Part shown: one piece after another, positions 53,201-64,000 of the stretch
Position numbering within the stretch: position 1 is the first letter of the stretch
Layout of the letters: every line of letters begins with the position of its first letter
Source of the DNA: Atherinomorus stipes
Taxonomy: Eukaryota; Chordata; Actinopteri; Atheriniformes; Atherinidae
DNA: 64,000 nucleotides
NCBI GenBank assembly: GCA_023101725.1
Contig: JALJCO010012923.1
Location: forward strand, 1-64,000
Direction: 5' to 3'
Notes under the pieces: generated by a model
Seen by the model: only the letters and a program-made list of their open reading frames with translations
The model's database searches: none
What the model was told of the DNA's origin: nothing
Program-made: the position numbers and the translations under genes

Positions 53201-54226
53201 GGAGAAAAATACATTAGTGGTTCTATCTTTATCATCACGTTAACACATGACGCACGCTGTGTGCTTTTGGCTTTTTCAAAGTCATCAGAATACACAGGTT
53301 TGGTCTCACAAAGCATGTCAGCAAAGCTGTTTCTGGGTATACTGGAAATATCCTCCTGTCCTCACATGAATTATTGATCCTGCCTCAGTTTCTCAAGACT
53401 AGTGCTCAGCATGCAGTGGGTTTTGTGGTTAACAATGTCCTCATCTAAAAAACAAACCCATAAGCCTCTTGATATGGTACTGCAATGAATCAGAGCACAG
53501 GGGAATACAGGTCCTTCTTTAGCCATAAAACTAAATCTCAAAAAGTCCACCCAACATAGGGAAAAAAAAAAAAAAAAAAAAAACATGACTTCAGGCTGTC
53601 TTTGGTTAAAGGTACAATTTCTGACTGCATACTGGGCTGCATGTGGGATAAAATGCATAAAATGCTGGAAGGTTTCGGCTCTGGTAAGAATGCAGATGTG
53701 TCCTAATTTCTTTCCACCAATAGAGTTGTTTCTACAGAATGCAGGTGCAGGTAGTAACATCAAGTCTCTTACTGTATCACAAAAGGATTTTTTTTCTCCT
53801 TTTAAGCTGTGACGTAATGAGGACTTTCCAACTCTGACCACAGGACACCAACTGATCCGAGCTATACGCACCTCCCATAAAAAATAAACAAACTTTCATG
53901 TTTTCAGACTTTTTTTCAATTTTATTTTACTTCTTTTTATCTTTTCCATTATATCATTCTGTTCTCTGAAAAAACTTTTTTTTTCTATATACAGTACATG
54001 GTGTGAACGGTTTGTAAGATTTTTTTTTTTTTGAATGTTTTCTTGTTTTCTGTTATGTTTTCTGAAACTTTTGATCTGATTTTTCTTCTTCTGAAATAAT
54101 TTGGTATCTTATTTTCATTTTTAATGTCTTAAGTATAGTGCAATTCTGTAGTACAATGTAGTACAATACTTTTTTTTTCATAATTACGGTTTTACCTCAG
54201 GAAATGTTTAGTTATATGTATATATA

Positions 54227-54293
<67 letters not shown>

Positions 54294-57200
54294 AAGAACA
54301 ATGTATTCATACAGTATATATTGGTTGTTGTACTTTCTAAGTTCATTGTGTGTGTTTGATTTTTTTGTAGTTTAGTTGTGTTTTCTGAAAGGCAACCATT
54401 TTTTTTTTTTTTAATATTATGGTTTTTTTTTCTATTTTTCTAATTTTTTGTGTTCTCTAAAGTAGTATAATTGTTCTCTGTGTATTTACTTCGGGCCATT
54501 ATAGTGATCTGTTAAATTGACTGTAAACAAGATTGTGTCCGTGTTTGCCTTTTTAGAAGAACCAGACCAGCAACAGCAGCATATTAAGATGTGCATGACA
54601 AAGAACAATGTAAAAAATAAATTATTAAATGCAGTGATAGCTACATGGAAAAACTCATATGCTTTTCATGCACAACTGGTTATACACTAGTAAAAATATT
54701 GACCGCAAAGGTGAAATATGCTGTCGGGGACCAAAGAAAAGTTTTTTCTAATGTCAAAAATAACTTTTTTTTACAGTCAAATTAAGGATAAATGGTCTCC
54801 AAACTATCAAAAGAAATCTTCCCTTTTAGATTAAAGGAGATTGCCTGATATTCATGATCTTCCTGCCCCATATTCCTTTAGACATTCACAGATATACAGC
54901 CTGCTGTATATTAAGCAGCACTGCTCTTAACAGCTGGGATTTAGATAACATCTAAGCTCTTTGATGCCTGAACTTAGATATTTGTCATACAGTATGTGCT
55001 CTGTGCATCATTGCAGCATCACTTTAAACCATTTTAGAGCCGAGAAACACTGCGAGATAATCTCACATGATACTAATATTTCTAGATCATGTCAAGTATT
55101 AAATATAGGGCCAACTCATCTGGCCATTATCACTGGGATTACAAATGTACTGTACACGTGCTACAGATACCCTTTCTTTTTTTTCCCCTTTATCCCTCCA
55201 AATATAAGACACTTGGTACTTGCACAGCATCAAAACAACACACAGTGCTTTACATAATACAACAGTCTGTTCTCTAACATTTGATCATACACAGGTCGGT
55301 GGATTGTTGTTTAATACCAGTATAGATAAGGAAATCTAGCCTTGTTCCAGAGAAAAGGTCAGGGATCTGACGCACGGGAACCACCCTGACACCACACAAT
55401 GTATTGGCATGGTGGTCTGGCCACCTACGTCATCTCTTCCTGCAATTGTCTAATAGTTCAGCGAGCAGATACAGCTGGCAGGAAGGGAGAAGCTGGGCCC
55501 GCCACAGGATCAGCCAATCAGATGGCTCCTAGGCAGCTAACTGGCGGGTGATGTAATGTTTTTTAAAAAGTGCAGACTGGAGAGACTGTACAGTGTGTGC
55601 ACTGTACAGTGCGTTTTCAGTAGTGACAGATGTCTGTCATGGTGTTCTGAAACAACCTCTCACCCCCCAATGGCTAAAGATGCTGCCTTACTCAATCAAT
55701 TCCTAATTTAGTCATGTGGAAAAAAAAATCCTTTCAGTTCAAAGTTTTCATCATATGTGGATATAATGACTTGTAGTCCTTATCAGATTTAAAATGAAGA
55801 AAATTGAACCTCAGGTAAACACATTATATTGCATTGTGTTCAATATGTAGAAACACTGGATGACAAACTAAGTAGTCTACTTGATTCTTGAATCGCCTTT
55901 ACCTGCAATAAGTTCAGGTTATAGTTTTCTGTATGATGTTATAAATCTCTCAAACTGTTGTGGAAGGAGGGAGAATTTTGGCCATCTTTTCACAACAGCA
56001 ATGTTTCATTTCATGTAGGTTTGTGAACTTTCATTTTTGCAAAACTCTTTCAGTGTTCTGTCACATCATATTAATCAGATTGAAGTCTGGAGTTTAGGTC
56101 ACTAGAACCTTGATTCTTCTCTTTTTCAGGTTTCTGTTGCACATTCACTGCTGTTCATGAAATTATTGTCCTGTTTCAATCAAGCTTTAGCTGCTAAAAA
56201 GATGGCTACAGTTTTGATATCTTATCTTTGGATTTCATTAAATAATGCACTAGGGCTGAATACCAATACGTGGATAATGCGCAGACGTGTCCACTTTGGT
56301 CTTGTTTTGTCTTAGTAGTTCCAAAGGTCCTCTGGTTTGTTCAGATCCAGCTTCCACTGAGTATGCATGATCTTGGAGTAAACTTGGGAAATGTGGGAAA
56401 TCCACTTCTGAGAGGACTGACAGCTGTCTTGAATGTTTTCTACTTTTAAATAATTTTTATCACTGTTGAGTGATGGACTAAAAAATGTTTAGAATTTTAA
56501 ATTCATGTCACAATATTGGCATCAACTGCTTCTCTAAGATAATTTCTGATATCTCAGATGCCTCAGAGCAGCAAGCTTCTAAAACTTCTCCTTTTAATGA
56601 GGTGGTCATTGTCAGTAATTATCAAGCAGTAAAGTCCATTTAATAAGCAGAGCCTGACTGCGACTTACCTTCTTCATTTCTATCACAGGATGTACTTAGT
56701 TTTTTATGCCCTGCTTCTGTGTTTTGGCTGAATTCTTTTTTATATATATAAATGACACATTATACAGTATACAGTATGATGTGTTATTATTCATCTGAGC
56801 TTGTATTTACTTCATTTTAATTCCTGGTAAGAACCAGATACAGTGTATCTCTTTCATCACAACCTGATGCATCAAACCTTCAGTCAAAGAGTGTTCTCTT
56901 CTATTTACATTAAAGTTTAATGAATTCAGCGATGCATGCGCACACGCACACCAGCCACTTTATTATGTACTTCTGTAAAGAAAGACTATCTCAACTTCAG
57001 CTGTGACATTCATATAGTACATTCAGAATTTGGTGCAGACCACATAAAAGCATGAATCCATCCTGTCGTGTATCTATGGTTTAGCATGGTGTTGGCGGCA
57101 TAATTGTTCCAGGAAACTGAGGGGAGCCCCCCAGTGCCTACTAAGCATGATTTAAACACCACAACCCTCTGAAGTATTGTTGTTAACTATATTCATTTAT

Positions 57201-58052
57201 TTATGGTCACAGTGAACCCATCTTCCAAAGTCTATTACCAGCAGGATAATGCTCCATGTCACAAAGTTCAAATCATCACAAACTGGTTTCTTGAACTTGA
57301 CAATGAGTTCACATGACTCTGATAACCTTGACAGTAACCAGATCTCAATCCAATAGAGCACCTTTGTGATGTGGTGGATTCTCATCGTGGATGTGCAGCC
57401 AACAAACCTGCAGCAACTGTGATGCTATCAAGTCAATATAAATCAGAGGAATGTTTCTAACACATTGTTGAATCTATGCCACAAAAGTTAAGGCAGTTAG
57501 AAAGGCAAAAGGGTGGTCTACCTGGGTACTAGTAAGCCAATAGTGTGTCAAATAAACTGGCCACTGAGTGTGTATTAACCATGCACTCTATGTGCATCTC
57601 TTCTGCAACAGTGTTGAACTTCTTGCCTTCGTAAGCAAACTGATTCCAGTACTGATCATCATAGAGAGTAAAAATCAAGTTGGATTAAGCAAAAATGAAA
57701 GACTATTTGCAAAACAGCACCATAAAACACCATTTTCATGCTGATAAGGCATACTGTAGCTGTTCAAAGAAATGTGTCCAACAGTGTAGTATATCATGTG
57801 TTTCTATCAACTATTGTGTGTTAAGTAATTAAGATATCTGAGTTGTTGCAGAAAAATCTGTCTTACCTCACTTGTCCTCTCTGGGCCCTTGCTGTGGTTT
57901 TGCAGGAAGCGGCAGCCATCCTTTGCCAGTCTCTGGACCATCTCCAGTCTGGACAGGTCTTCCTTGTCATGTATGATGCACTTGTTCCCCTGCTGCAGCG
58001 CAGGCGACACAGAGAACATGTACCTGAGGCCGCAGTCCCACGACATTGTCAG
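35296..58052 (-). CDS. rapgef5: Rap guanine nucleotide exchange factor 5
   Basis: Exons, 5' to 3': 58052-57867, 50476-50337, 49946-49555, 46016-45938, 45700-45556, 45466-45369, 41080-41050, 40859-40781, 40468-40319, 39822-39725, 38914-38792, 38685-38507, 38303-38213, 38101-38051, 37841-37754, 37615-37551, 37456-37402, 35414-35296. Phases join throughout. From ATG 49945 the reading frame is 1,842 nt (613 residues), close to the 580-residue human short form; including the two upstream exons gives 2,169 nt. The protein catalyses GDP/GTP exchange on Rap GTPases. Domains: acidic N-terminus, REM/RasGEFN, RA-like, then CDC25 RasGEF ending [17 protein letters not shown]. It lacks an EPAC-type cAMP pocket in the exons seen. 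Family alternatives (rapgef3, rapgef4) fit less well, for example at HRRHTSDEYSP and AAHCKAQRNF. Confidence 0.92.
35893..36033 (+). mobile_element. LINE 3'-end fragment
   Basis: About 140 bp matching the last codons and tail of the LINE at 10035-10705 but in the opposite orientation: gactacgtctcccggctggc, encoding DYVSRLAWE, and later [14 protein letters not shown]. It abuts the left end of the Tc1 element at 36047. Confidence 0.75.
36047..37113 (+). mobile_element. Tc1/mariner element with degraded transposase
   Basis: Terminal inverted repeats of about 100 bp: left 36047-36145 starting cagtgcc, right about 37018-37113 ending ggcact. TA dinucleotides flank both ends (36045-36046, 37114-37115). 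Transposase remnants lie at 36225-36725 in three frames: [26 protein letters not shown] and [14 protein letters not shown]. By alignment to the Tc1 D-34-E spacing, the second catalytic Asp is Ser (QQSCDLKS) and the Glu is His (IHNFW). After the MIEL codons at about 36720 the transposase sequence is lost. Confidence 0.85.
38915..39724. repeat. rapgef5 intron with old interspersed-repeat fragment
   Basis: 39098-39172 (ggagctggagcccatcccag and ggtacaccctggacaggtc) matches the widespread fish repeat segment that reads 'ggagcctatcccagc ... ggtacaccctggac'. The remainder of the intron shows nothing recognisable. Confidence 0.5.
39725..40468 (-). other. rapgef5: rapgef5 RA-like domain exons
   Basis: Exons 40468-40319 and 39822-39725. 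The first reads [33 protein letters not shown] and [10 protein letters not shown]; the second reads [18 protein letters not shown] and [12 protein letters not shown]. They correspond to the ubiquitin-fold Ras-association region that precedes the catalytic domain in EPAC-related GEFs. Confidence 0.9.
41050..41080 (-). other. rapgef5: rapgef5 31-bp microexon
   Basis: A 31-base exon encoding [10 protein letters not shown], with acceptor ttttttcag and donor gtaagaa. It joins HRR (exon 45466-45369, phase 2) to [13 protein letters not shown] (exon 40859-40781). The human protein has the equivalent stretch, so the exon is real despite its size. Confidence 0.85.
41384..42324. mobile_element. TTAA-flanked MITE (piggyBac-like target site)
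   Basis: Flanked by TTAA on both sides (41380-41383 and 42325-42328). Ends are inverted: AGGTGCAATGTGCAAG on the left, and AGGAGCACAGCGCAAG as the reverse complement of the right. About 940 bp with no transposase. A second similar end, ttaaaggtgccatgacatc, begins at the same right-hand TTAA (42325), suggesting a further element inserted next to it. TTAA duplication is typical of piggyBac. Confidence 0.65.
42329..45368. other. rapgef5 intron, little recognised
   Basis: Most of the intron 41081-45368. Apart from the TTAA-type end at its start and a short TA run near 44896-44920, no repeat family or exon was identified. Confidence 0.5.
45369..46016 (-). other. rapgef5: rapgef5 REM / RasGEFN domain exons
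   Basis: Exons 46016-45938, 45700-45556 and 45466-45369 encode [20 protein letters not shown], then the stretch [20 protein letters not shown], then [38 protein letters not shown] and [10 protein letters not shown]. This is the structural N-terminal RasGEF module that supports the catalytic domain. The first two exons are joined by an AT-AC intron. Confidence 0.9.
45701..45937 (-). other. rapgef5: U12-type AT-AC intron in rapgef5
   Basis: On the minus strand the donor reads ATATCCTTG directly after ...CTTCTTGGACA (exon end 45938). The intron ends in ...ATCCTTAACCAACCTCCAC, with AC at 45702-45701. ATATCCTT and TCCTTAAC are the minor-spliceosome donor and branch-site consensus, and the branch A lies about 11 bases from the AC. 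Splicing here gives LLG-HYC-TK, which matches the family; no GT-AG choice does, since the frame meets TGA eight bases into the intron. Length 237 bp. Confidence 0.9.
46017..49554. other. rapgef5 intron, nothing recognised
   Basis: 3.5 kb. The frames at 47011-47355 plus and 47941-48240 plus have no recognisable domains or joining splice phases. Confidence 0.5.
49555..50476 (-). other. rapgef5: rapgef5 N-terminal exons and alternative start
   Basis: Exon 49946-49555 encodes an acidic, Ser-rich segment and then LPTF-like [17 protein letters not shown] and [21 protein letters not shown] 49945 (MGSRPQP) resembles the human short-form start. An acceptor (gcaag) directly before it also allows joining in frame from exon 50476-50337, which reads [20 protein letters not shown]. 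Both a long and a short N-terminus are therefore possible. Confidence 0.75.
50477..57866. other. Large rapgef5 intron
   Basis: 7.4 kb. It contains poly-T and (TA)n tracts (54222-54288), a palindrome at 55584-55609 and a Tc1 relic (56941-57574). The 166-codon minus frame 53371-53871 includes a run of Phe from poly-A on plus and looks fortuitous. Confidence 0.6.
56941..57574 (+). mobile_element. Second Tc1-like relic, internally deleted
   Basis: Left end cagccactttatta and right end aataaactggccactg form inverted repeats. Internal remnants read [20 protein letters not shown] and later [15 protein letters not shown] sequence with several frame breaks and a stop soon after NEF. At about 630 bp it lacks much of the transposase. 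It is a different Tc1-like lineage from the element at 36 kb. Confidence 0.7.
57867..58052 (-). other. rapgef5: rapgef5 upstream exon (long form)
   Basis: A 186-base exon encoding [18 protein letters not shown] and [20 protein letters not shown], ending PERTSE before gtaagac. It is phase 0 at both ends and joins in frame to exon 50476-50337. The acceptor tttgttag lies at 58054-58053, six bases before the codon ATG 58046-58044, so the ATG could be internal. The content resembles the segment between the DEP and REM regions of EPAC-related GEFs. Confidence 0.75.
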
Positions 58053-60998
58053 CTAACAAATTACTGGCTTTCCAGCTGGCAAAACGACAAAAGGTGAGCT
58101 TACACAACTCTTACAAAAACTGTAAGAGGAGGTGCTCCAGGAGCTTCAAAATGAAAGTATTTACACTTGCTTGTGTCTGCAGGTGAGTAACCCAGTTTTC
58201 TTTCACTGCAGCCAAAGTAAATCTCAGTCGCTGTATGTCCTGTGCAGCTCTGCAGCAGAGGGCACGCACAGAAAAGACTTCATCAGTTGGACTCCGGGAA
58301 TCACTCTGTGGTTGGCTGTACCAAAAGTGAATGATACAGTCCCTCTCTCCTTCTTGCGCCTTTCACCACAGGGAGGGGAGTAAGCTTTTTAGAGCACTCT
58401 TGGTTGAGGAAACATCTGGTGAGCCAGACAGTCCCAAAAAGGAAGTTTCAAAATCTCCCGAAAGCAGGGGAGAGTCAGGATTCAGGATTGGGCAGGGTAC
58501 GAGTAGGTCAAGCCTTTGTTAGGGTGTGAAGGGATGTGAAGTGAATCAGTTTAAGATGCAACAATACTTGCCATTCCTGACAACTGTAACAGACCTGTTT
58601 CTGTAAAGTAATCACACCACATGATGAGAGACGGAAAAACTGAACAGGACCGGACAATCAGTAATATTATTATTTTTAGCTTTATTCAATATTTTGCACA
58701 AGTACGACTTTTGAACTAAACAATAGTTGATTCTGCATTTGATTAACTTCTCAGACAGTACTACATTTGGTATAATCATTTGGTAATATAATTCTTAGTA
58801 ATATAATGATATTAATAATAGTAGTCATTCTTAATAAATATGTTTATTTACCAGATGAAATAAAAGTCAGTGTTCAAACATTTCCAAGTATTAGTTCTGA
58901 AACCAGACATTTCTATATCACAGCAATAGTAAAGCTTCTCTTTTATCTTGTTGAGTTTGTTACCTGTTTTGTTAAGTTGTCTTGTCAAGCATCGCATCTG
59001 TTTCTACAAAACCTTTCCAGCACGTCCAGTTTGTCAGCAGTTTGAACACACACATGGACCAGTGTGATTCAGTATTGATCAAGGTAAAGCAAGGACATTA
59101 ATTCTTTTATATGAACACTTTATCTATTATCGCTATATCTTTTTCCCTTCTGTCAGCAGTGTGATGCTTGACTGGGTCCGAGCAAAGCCATTCAGTTGTG
59201 CTGCTGCTCTGTTATGCTGACACAGCAAACTACAAAATGAGAAAAGGTCCTCATCTCTAGGTGGTGTTTCTCTTTCATGTGAGGTCAAGTTCCATCATTC
59301 TGCTGTGCTGTTATCATGGAGCTGTTTAGATGTACCTGATTAAGAAATTGCATTCATGCAGTTTAGAGCGCAAACTAGTTTAATATTATACACAGATCTA
59401 CTTCAAATAATTGTAAGATTTTAAGCAGAACTGGCCATTGGACCTTATGGTGTTAATTTTGAGCTTACTAGCATTTCACTGAAGAAAGGAAAGAAAGGAT
59501 TCCTTAGTGAGACAAAGCCAGGAGGACAAATCTAGCTTTAATGTGCTACCACTGACCCAGTTTCTCAAGTAAATGAATTACAAAGTAAGAACGCCAGAAG
59601 CCAGACTTGTTAGTGAGCTTGATCCAACACTGTTCTGTGTAAGCAGGGACTGCTACAACAACCTTGGGAGGTGCACTGCTACTGTAGGCCTCCAGCGTGG
59701 CAAAGAATAAGAAAGTGATGAAATTCTTCTATGCTTGTTACAGAACCTCTGTTTCAAAAAAAAAAAAAAAAAATCCCCCTCTCAAGTTCAACATTTCAAC
59801 AGCTAAAAGACATGAAACAACAGATGCATTGACACTGTCTTATTCTTAATGGGAAATTCTGTTTAAATGTCTCTTGCACATTACTGTATTTTACAAGACC
59901 AAAGAAATTACATACACCCTGAATGCACATCCGGGAAGCGTCTTTATTCCAAAAATGGATGTCAACTTGATTGTGGAAGAGACAGAGGCCTGACTTCAAA
60001 GGGGACGTCATACCATTCTGCACTACAGGACCACTGCTGTTTACTGCTATTCTTAGATTCCTAAGACCTTCCCGACCATCTGGAATGAAAACAACTCTTT
60101 CTTAGAGAACTACAATATTCATTCAAATATTTGACTAAAAGACATAATCATGTGAACATGTAGGATGATTAACAAAAAATAGGAGAATCAAATGTTGTTT
60201 TTTTCCCACCGTATGGGTGAGTGAGTTACTGCACACAAAGGAGATTTCTGAGGACTTTGGGCTGGGGGGTATGAATCTGCTTGGAAAAGATTATAAAACC
60301 AATTCTGAATAAGTGAAACTCCAGCAATCCCTAGAAAGATTGTGTACAAATGGAGGAAATTCAGAACCATTGTTACTATACCCTGGTGTGTCTGACTAAC
60401 AAAGATTAACCAAAAGCACAACGTAAAAGTCTGCTTGGTCGGGGGTTGCTAACTCCCTCTTAAAAAAAAACAAGGGAACACCCCCCACACACAAACACAC
60501 TCACATAAATACAAATTGTTTATGTTATAAAATACTTTTCTATGATTTTTTTTTCCTCTTTTGAATCTCCCAGTATCAATTTTATTCCCAGTACTGACTA
60601 TCTTTATATCACCTGGTCTGTGTTATCATCTACTCTGCACAACCTGATCTCGGTCTGTTGAAATGATGGAAGCTGATCTCAGGGACATTTCTATGTCCTT
60701 ACTAACTTGACACTCCAAGATGCACTCATGCAGATTTTTATTCTAGCATTTATTTCTTTTATCACTTATATCATAACCACATTTTTTTTTTTACTGCACA
60801 TTTTAAACGGAATGGGAAGTCTTAGATTGCAGGGAACTTCTGATGTTTGATTATCAGCACAAAAACTTAAACTTTGCAGACAGATTACTTTCCCAATAAT
60901 CAGGGACCATGCAACATGTCTCAAAAACTTTGATATTTTCTCCCTCTGCACCTTGATAGTATACTGTACATCATAGTACCTAGGTAGTAGTACATTAC

Positions 60999-61135
60999 CT
61001 GGGTGCCTGTGTACAGCATCAAGGGATTCCAGAGTGACGTCTGTCTCGCCCTGCAGCAGCACCTCTTCCCCTTCTTCAGAACACCTTCTTCTGTGTTCTG
61101 TCTCAGGAGGTCTGTGGTCTTCCCGCACATCAAAA
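60999..61135 (-). other. Possible further rapgef5 5' exon
   Basis: An open minus-strand stretch (VREDHRPPETEHRRR, ETDVTLESLDAVHRHP) with donor CACCCAG/gtaatg and a possible acceptor tatatcag. Its 3' phase (1) does not match the phase 0 start of exon 58052, so an additional exon would be needed between them. An ATG lies upstream at 61179. Weakly supported. Confidence 0.3.
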
Positions 61136-61467
61136 CTGATATACTGTATTTGCTGTTTGTGGAGCTGAAATATCTCCATACATTTAATTGCTTATGACTG
61201 GTCACTGAGAAAGTGAGTGGCATGCTGCTATGACGCTACGCTGCGCCTATTCACATATGACACCAGCAGGCTGAAGAAGAAGGAGTTCCTACCTATTCGT
61301 ACAATTTATACTTTAACTTTGTTTATGTGAGCAATGATTATAAATATTGAAATAAGATTTATCTTAATAATCAGTTATAGTTTATATACAGTATGTGGCA
61401 ACGTTCGCTCCTGTCACTATGCCTCTGATTGATCATGCACCCTGGCTTGGCCACAGGAATATTCTTT

Positions 61468-61530
61468 TGGCTGACTGGTAAATGTGCAAGACTCACCCGG
61501 GAGTCTGGGGATTGAATCCTACCCGGGCCC
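61468..61530 (+). repeat. tRNA-derived SINE-like fragment
   Basis: ttggctgactggtaaatgtg resembles an A box, and ggggattgaatcctacccgg resembles the T-arm B box (GGTTCGAATCC type) with CCGGG/CCCGG pairing around it. It is too degenerate for a functional tRNA. Confidence 0.35.
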
Positions 61531-61989
61531 TCCTAGTGTAGCCTGCCACTTATACTGTAGTTGGTATGGGAAGAATCAGTTATCACTGGTGCTATTTCAG
61601 AAATTCCAGTTCAGTATTTGGGGTATCACAGCAGGTAGGCCCTACCTTCACCAATGAGTAGAGAAGGAACGTGCATTGACATTCTCCTGTAAGTGTAGCT
61701 CAGATCACAAAGGGGGGAGTGACAAGATCTGTCCATTTTCATGAGTTGACATTTTAGCTCGTGGAAATACAGGACAAATTGCAATCCTTATCAGTTCAAT
61801 ACAGAAGGTGCAACATTCTATCCCGATTTTAAGGGACAGTTGCCCTCTGGTGTGAGAGGTGTTTGAGTCCATTCCTTGCAAGCTGTTGTGCAGGCAGGGA
61901 ATTAAGGCTATTAGCTGGTGTGCTAACCGTATGAAGCTGAGAAACAAGCAACACTCGGTGTTCTTTCGAGATAATGGTTTGTTGAAATG

Positions 61990-62640
61990 CATGGTTGGGT
62001 GCTGGAGCTGTTCCTAGTCCACCACAAAACTAATACAAAGAGACAAACATTCAGTCAGGCTCACCTTGACTCCGAAGAGAATTTAGAAACTCAGATTATG
62101 CATATCTTTGGATTGTGGGAGGAAGCCGGGAAAGAATGCAAACTTCACACAGGTTCCCCAAGAAACCTATATACTGTTAGAATTATAAAAACAGAAAGTA
62201 ATTAAATAAATTAATGAATTATATTGGCTTCTATTGAGTGTGTTTGTGGTCTGCTGGAAGCAGTGCTGGTTTTCAAGGCAAGGGAAGTTTATTTGTATAT
62301 TACATTTCATTAACAAGACAATTCAAAGTGATTCACATTAAACATTAAAGGCATTACAGATAGGTGCAGGGTTAGCAATAAAATGTATACATAAAAGCAA
62401 AAAAAGTAAAAGAGAATTTATTATAATGCATGTTTTAAGATTTTGAAACAGCAAAGAAAAAGAAAACAGATATAAGCTTTAAGCTTAAAACTAATGGTGC
62501 AGATCTGAACTTCTGAATAAGAACTCTATTCAAATGAGAACAGCCTGACTGCTGCAGAAATCAAGGCTTTCCTTCACACTCTGTGTACAGCTGTCTGTCG
62601 CTGAAGGGGTTCTGCAGGCGTTTCAGTGTCCAGAGGAGCC
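61990..62640 (+). repeat. Two old interspersed-repeat fragments
   Basis: 61995-62165 (gtgctggagctgttcctag, then ctttggattgtgggaggaag) matches the common fish repeat seen also near 39100. 62272-62365 (gaagtttatttgtatattac, then gacaattcaaagtgattcac) matches another very common teleost repeat. Both are heavily diverged. Confidence 0.5.
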
Positions 62641-64000
62641 CGGAACGAAGGGGTTGTCCTTCACATGGATGAGCCATTATCTTCTTCTATCTCATTACCT
62701 CAACTTGTGGGTCCAAGGGGCATGCCAGTACAGAGCTGTACTGGTCAGTAGCCAGCAACAGATGCAAGAATGCAAGCTAACATCATATTGAGGAACATCC
62801 ATCATTAATCAGTACTTCTGACTTTACCTCTGATAAGTCTGACAAAGGCTGGGAATTGTAATGTCACTGACAGTTATCTTTTAACAATCACCCATTCACA
62901 AAATTACACAAATCGGCTCCACTACAGTATCCCTACAATAGCCAGCTGTCATGGGGTCTTGAAATCAGGTATAACTTTTAAGCCCACCTTAATCATCTCG
63001 TTATCTGGGAAAAACAAACTTTGTTTTATCTATAGATAACAAGATACATCATCCTGTTTCATGAGAAAAGGGTTCTCATTATCTCAAGATGAGGAGAAAA
63101 TTAACTAGTCATATAACGATTAAAAATAGTGGAGTATGGCAGCTCTCAGCTTCCATAGCTGTGTGCTGCACAGCAGACATTTTCCTCTCAAATTTAAAAA
63201 TGACTTAATTGTTCAAAGTCATTTTTAATAAGTCCTTTCTCTATTTCATTATTTTTAAAGGCCATAGCAGAGTATGTTTATTTTCCTATTTTGTTGCAGC
63301 CTTTTATTGTGAGTCCAACAATTCTTTCTGTTTAATGTCCAAAAGAAAAATGATGTCAGAATAAAGCTGTGATTAAACCACTGCAGCCCTAATCTAGTGA
63401 AACTCATGCAAGATTTGCAATGGTGGCAGAGGCTGATGGTTGTTAGGGACAATTATCATGGAGTAAAGCAGAAGTAGTTAATGCTTCCAGCAGCTACTGT
63501 ATAAACATGGCTACAGTACTGTTCTGTTGGCACTACTTAATATTAGAGAAACTGTCATCTTGGAAGCCATTTTGACTTTGGCATTTTCATTATACAGTCC
63601 ACATTAATCTGTCCTCCGTTATCCTCTACTGTGCATATTGTCATTCACTCCAGGGTTACAAAATGGAAAATCTGAGGATCAAGATAGGGTGCCAGGATAC
63701 AGTATGTGCATTGTTTCATCTCTCAAGGATACCGGTACAGTGGTGAGTGCTGAATGTGACATTGACCTCTTCTGGTCACCATAAGCCATTACATTTGCTT
63801 CGGCTGTTGGATACCCTTTAGCCCTTGATTAGATATTTTTCTCCATGATTAAATGTTTTACTTTATGTCTTCCTTTACTTCTTTTTTCTTAAAAACTTCT
63901 AGTCACAGCCTTGTACTATATATGCTTCAGCTTGATTCTGCTTAATATTAATTTAACTCAACATATATCGTCCAATACCCTGACTGTAAAGGCAGTTCTG
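62641..64000. other. Window end, nothing recognised
   Basis: 1.4 kb of AT-rich sequence. No exon, repeat family or RNA gene was identified. Further rapgef5 5' exons and its promoter probably lie beyond the window. Confidence 0.4.

Noticed and set aside
53371..53871. 166-codon minus-strand open frame, the longest in its region
   Set aside because: It includes a Phe run from a poly-A tract, has no recognisable domain and no splice signals that fit rapgef5. Judged fortuitous.
1..64000. CRISPR arrays, operons, phage genes or classical tRNA/rRNA genes
   Set aside because: None was seen; the content is vertebrate with introns, and the only regular array (5041-5543) is a head-to-tail satellite without spacers.

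Overview
The window looks like teleost fish genomic DNA. Genes are split by GT-AG introns, microsatellites are dense ((TA)n, (TG)n), and relics of typical fish repeats are present: Tc1-like elements, a LINE 3' end, and hAT-like and TTAA-flanked MITEs. No prokaryotic or viral features were seen. All gene calls come from reading translated exons by eye; no database search was run.

Layout. (1) 26-3560, plus strand: the 3' exons of a fish-type HECT-domain E3 ubiquitin ligase (G2E3-like), cut by the window start. (2) 3561-6483: repeat-rich spacer with a GGATG minisatellite, a 95-bp tandem array with a 190-bp two-monomer period, the end of a TTAA-associated element, and long TA repeats. (3) 6484-30563, plus strand: 44 exons of an axonemal outer-arm dynein heavy chain (DNAH9/11/17 group, probably dnah11). 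They run from the AAA2 P-loop to the C-terminus. The tail, linker and AAA1 are not in the window. Exons 1-14 (6484-12857) carry about a dozen frame lesions, while exons 15-44 (13242-30563, about 4.9 kb coding) carry none. (4) 30564-33020: short intergenic stretch. (5) 33020-58052, minus strand: rapgef5, a Rap guanine-nucleotide exchange factor. All 18 recognised exons join in frame with no lesion, and one intron is a minor-spliceosome (U12) AT-AC intron. (6) 58053-64000: probable 5' intron or upstream sequence of rapgef5, with one possible extra exon and old repeats.

The dynein and rapgef5 converge tail to tail. In mammals DNAH11 and RAPGEF5 are neighbours on 7p15 (human) with CDCA7L between them, which supports naming the dynein dnah11. 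No cdca7l coding sequence was recognised here. Both genes have been linked to left-right asymmetry in vertebrates: DNAH11 through nodal cilia, RAPGEF5 through nuclear beta-catenin signalling.

The most notable observations are the AT-AC intron in rapgef5, the sharp boundary between a lesion-rich and a lesion-free part of the dynein, the absence of the dynein's N-terminal half where a HECT gene sits on the same strand, and the dimeric 95-bp repeat array.
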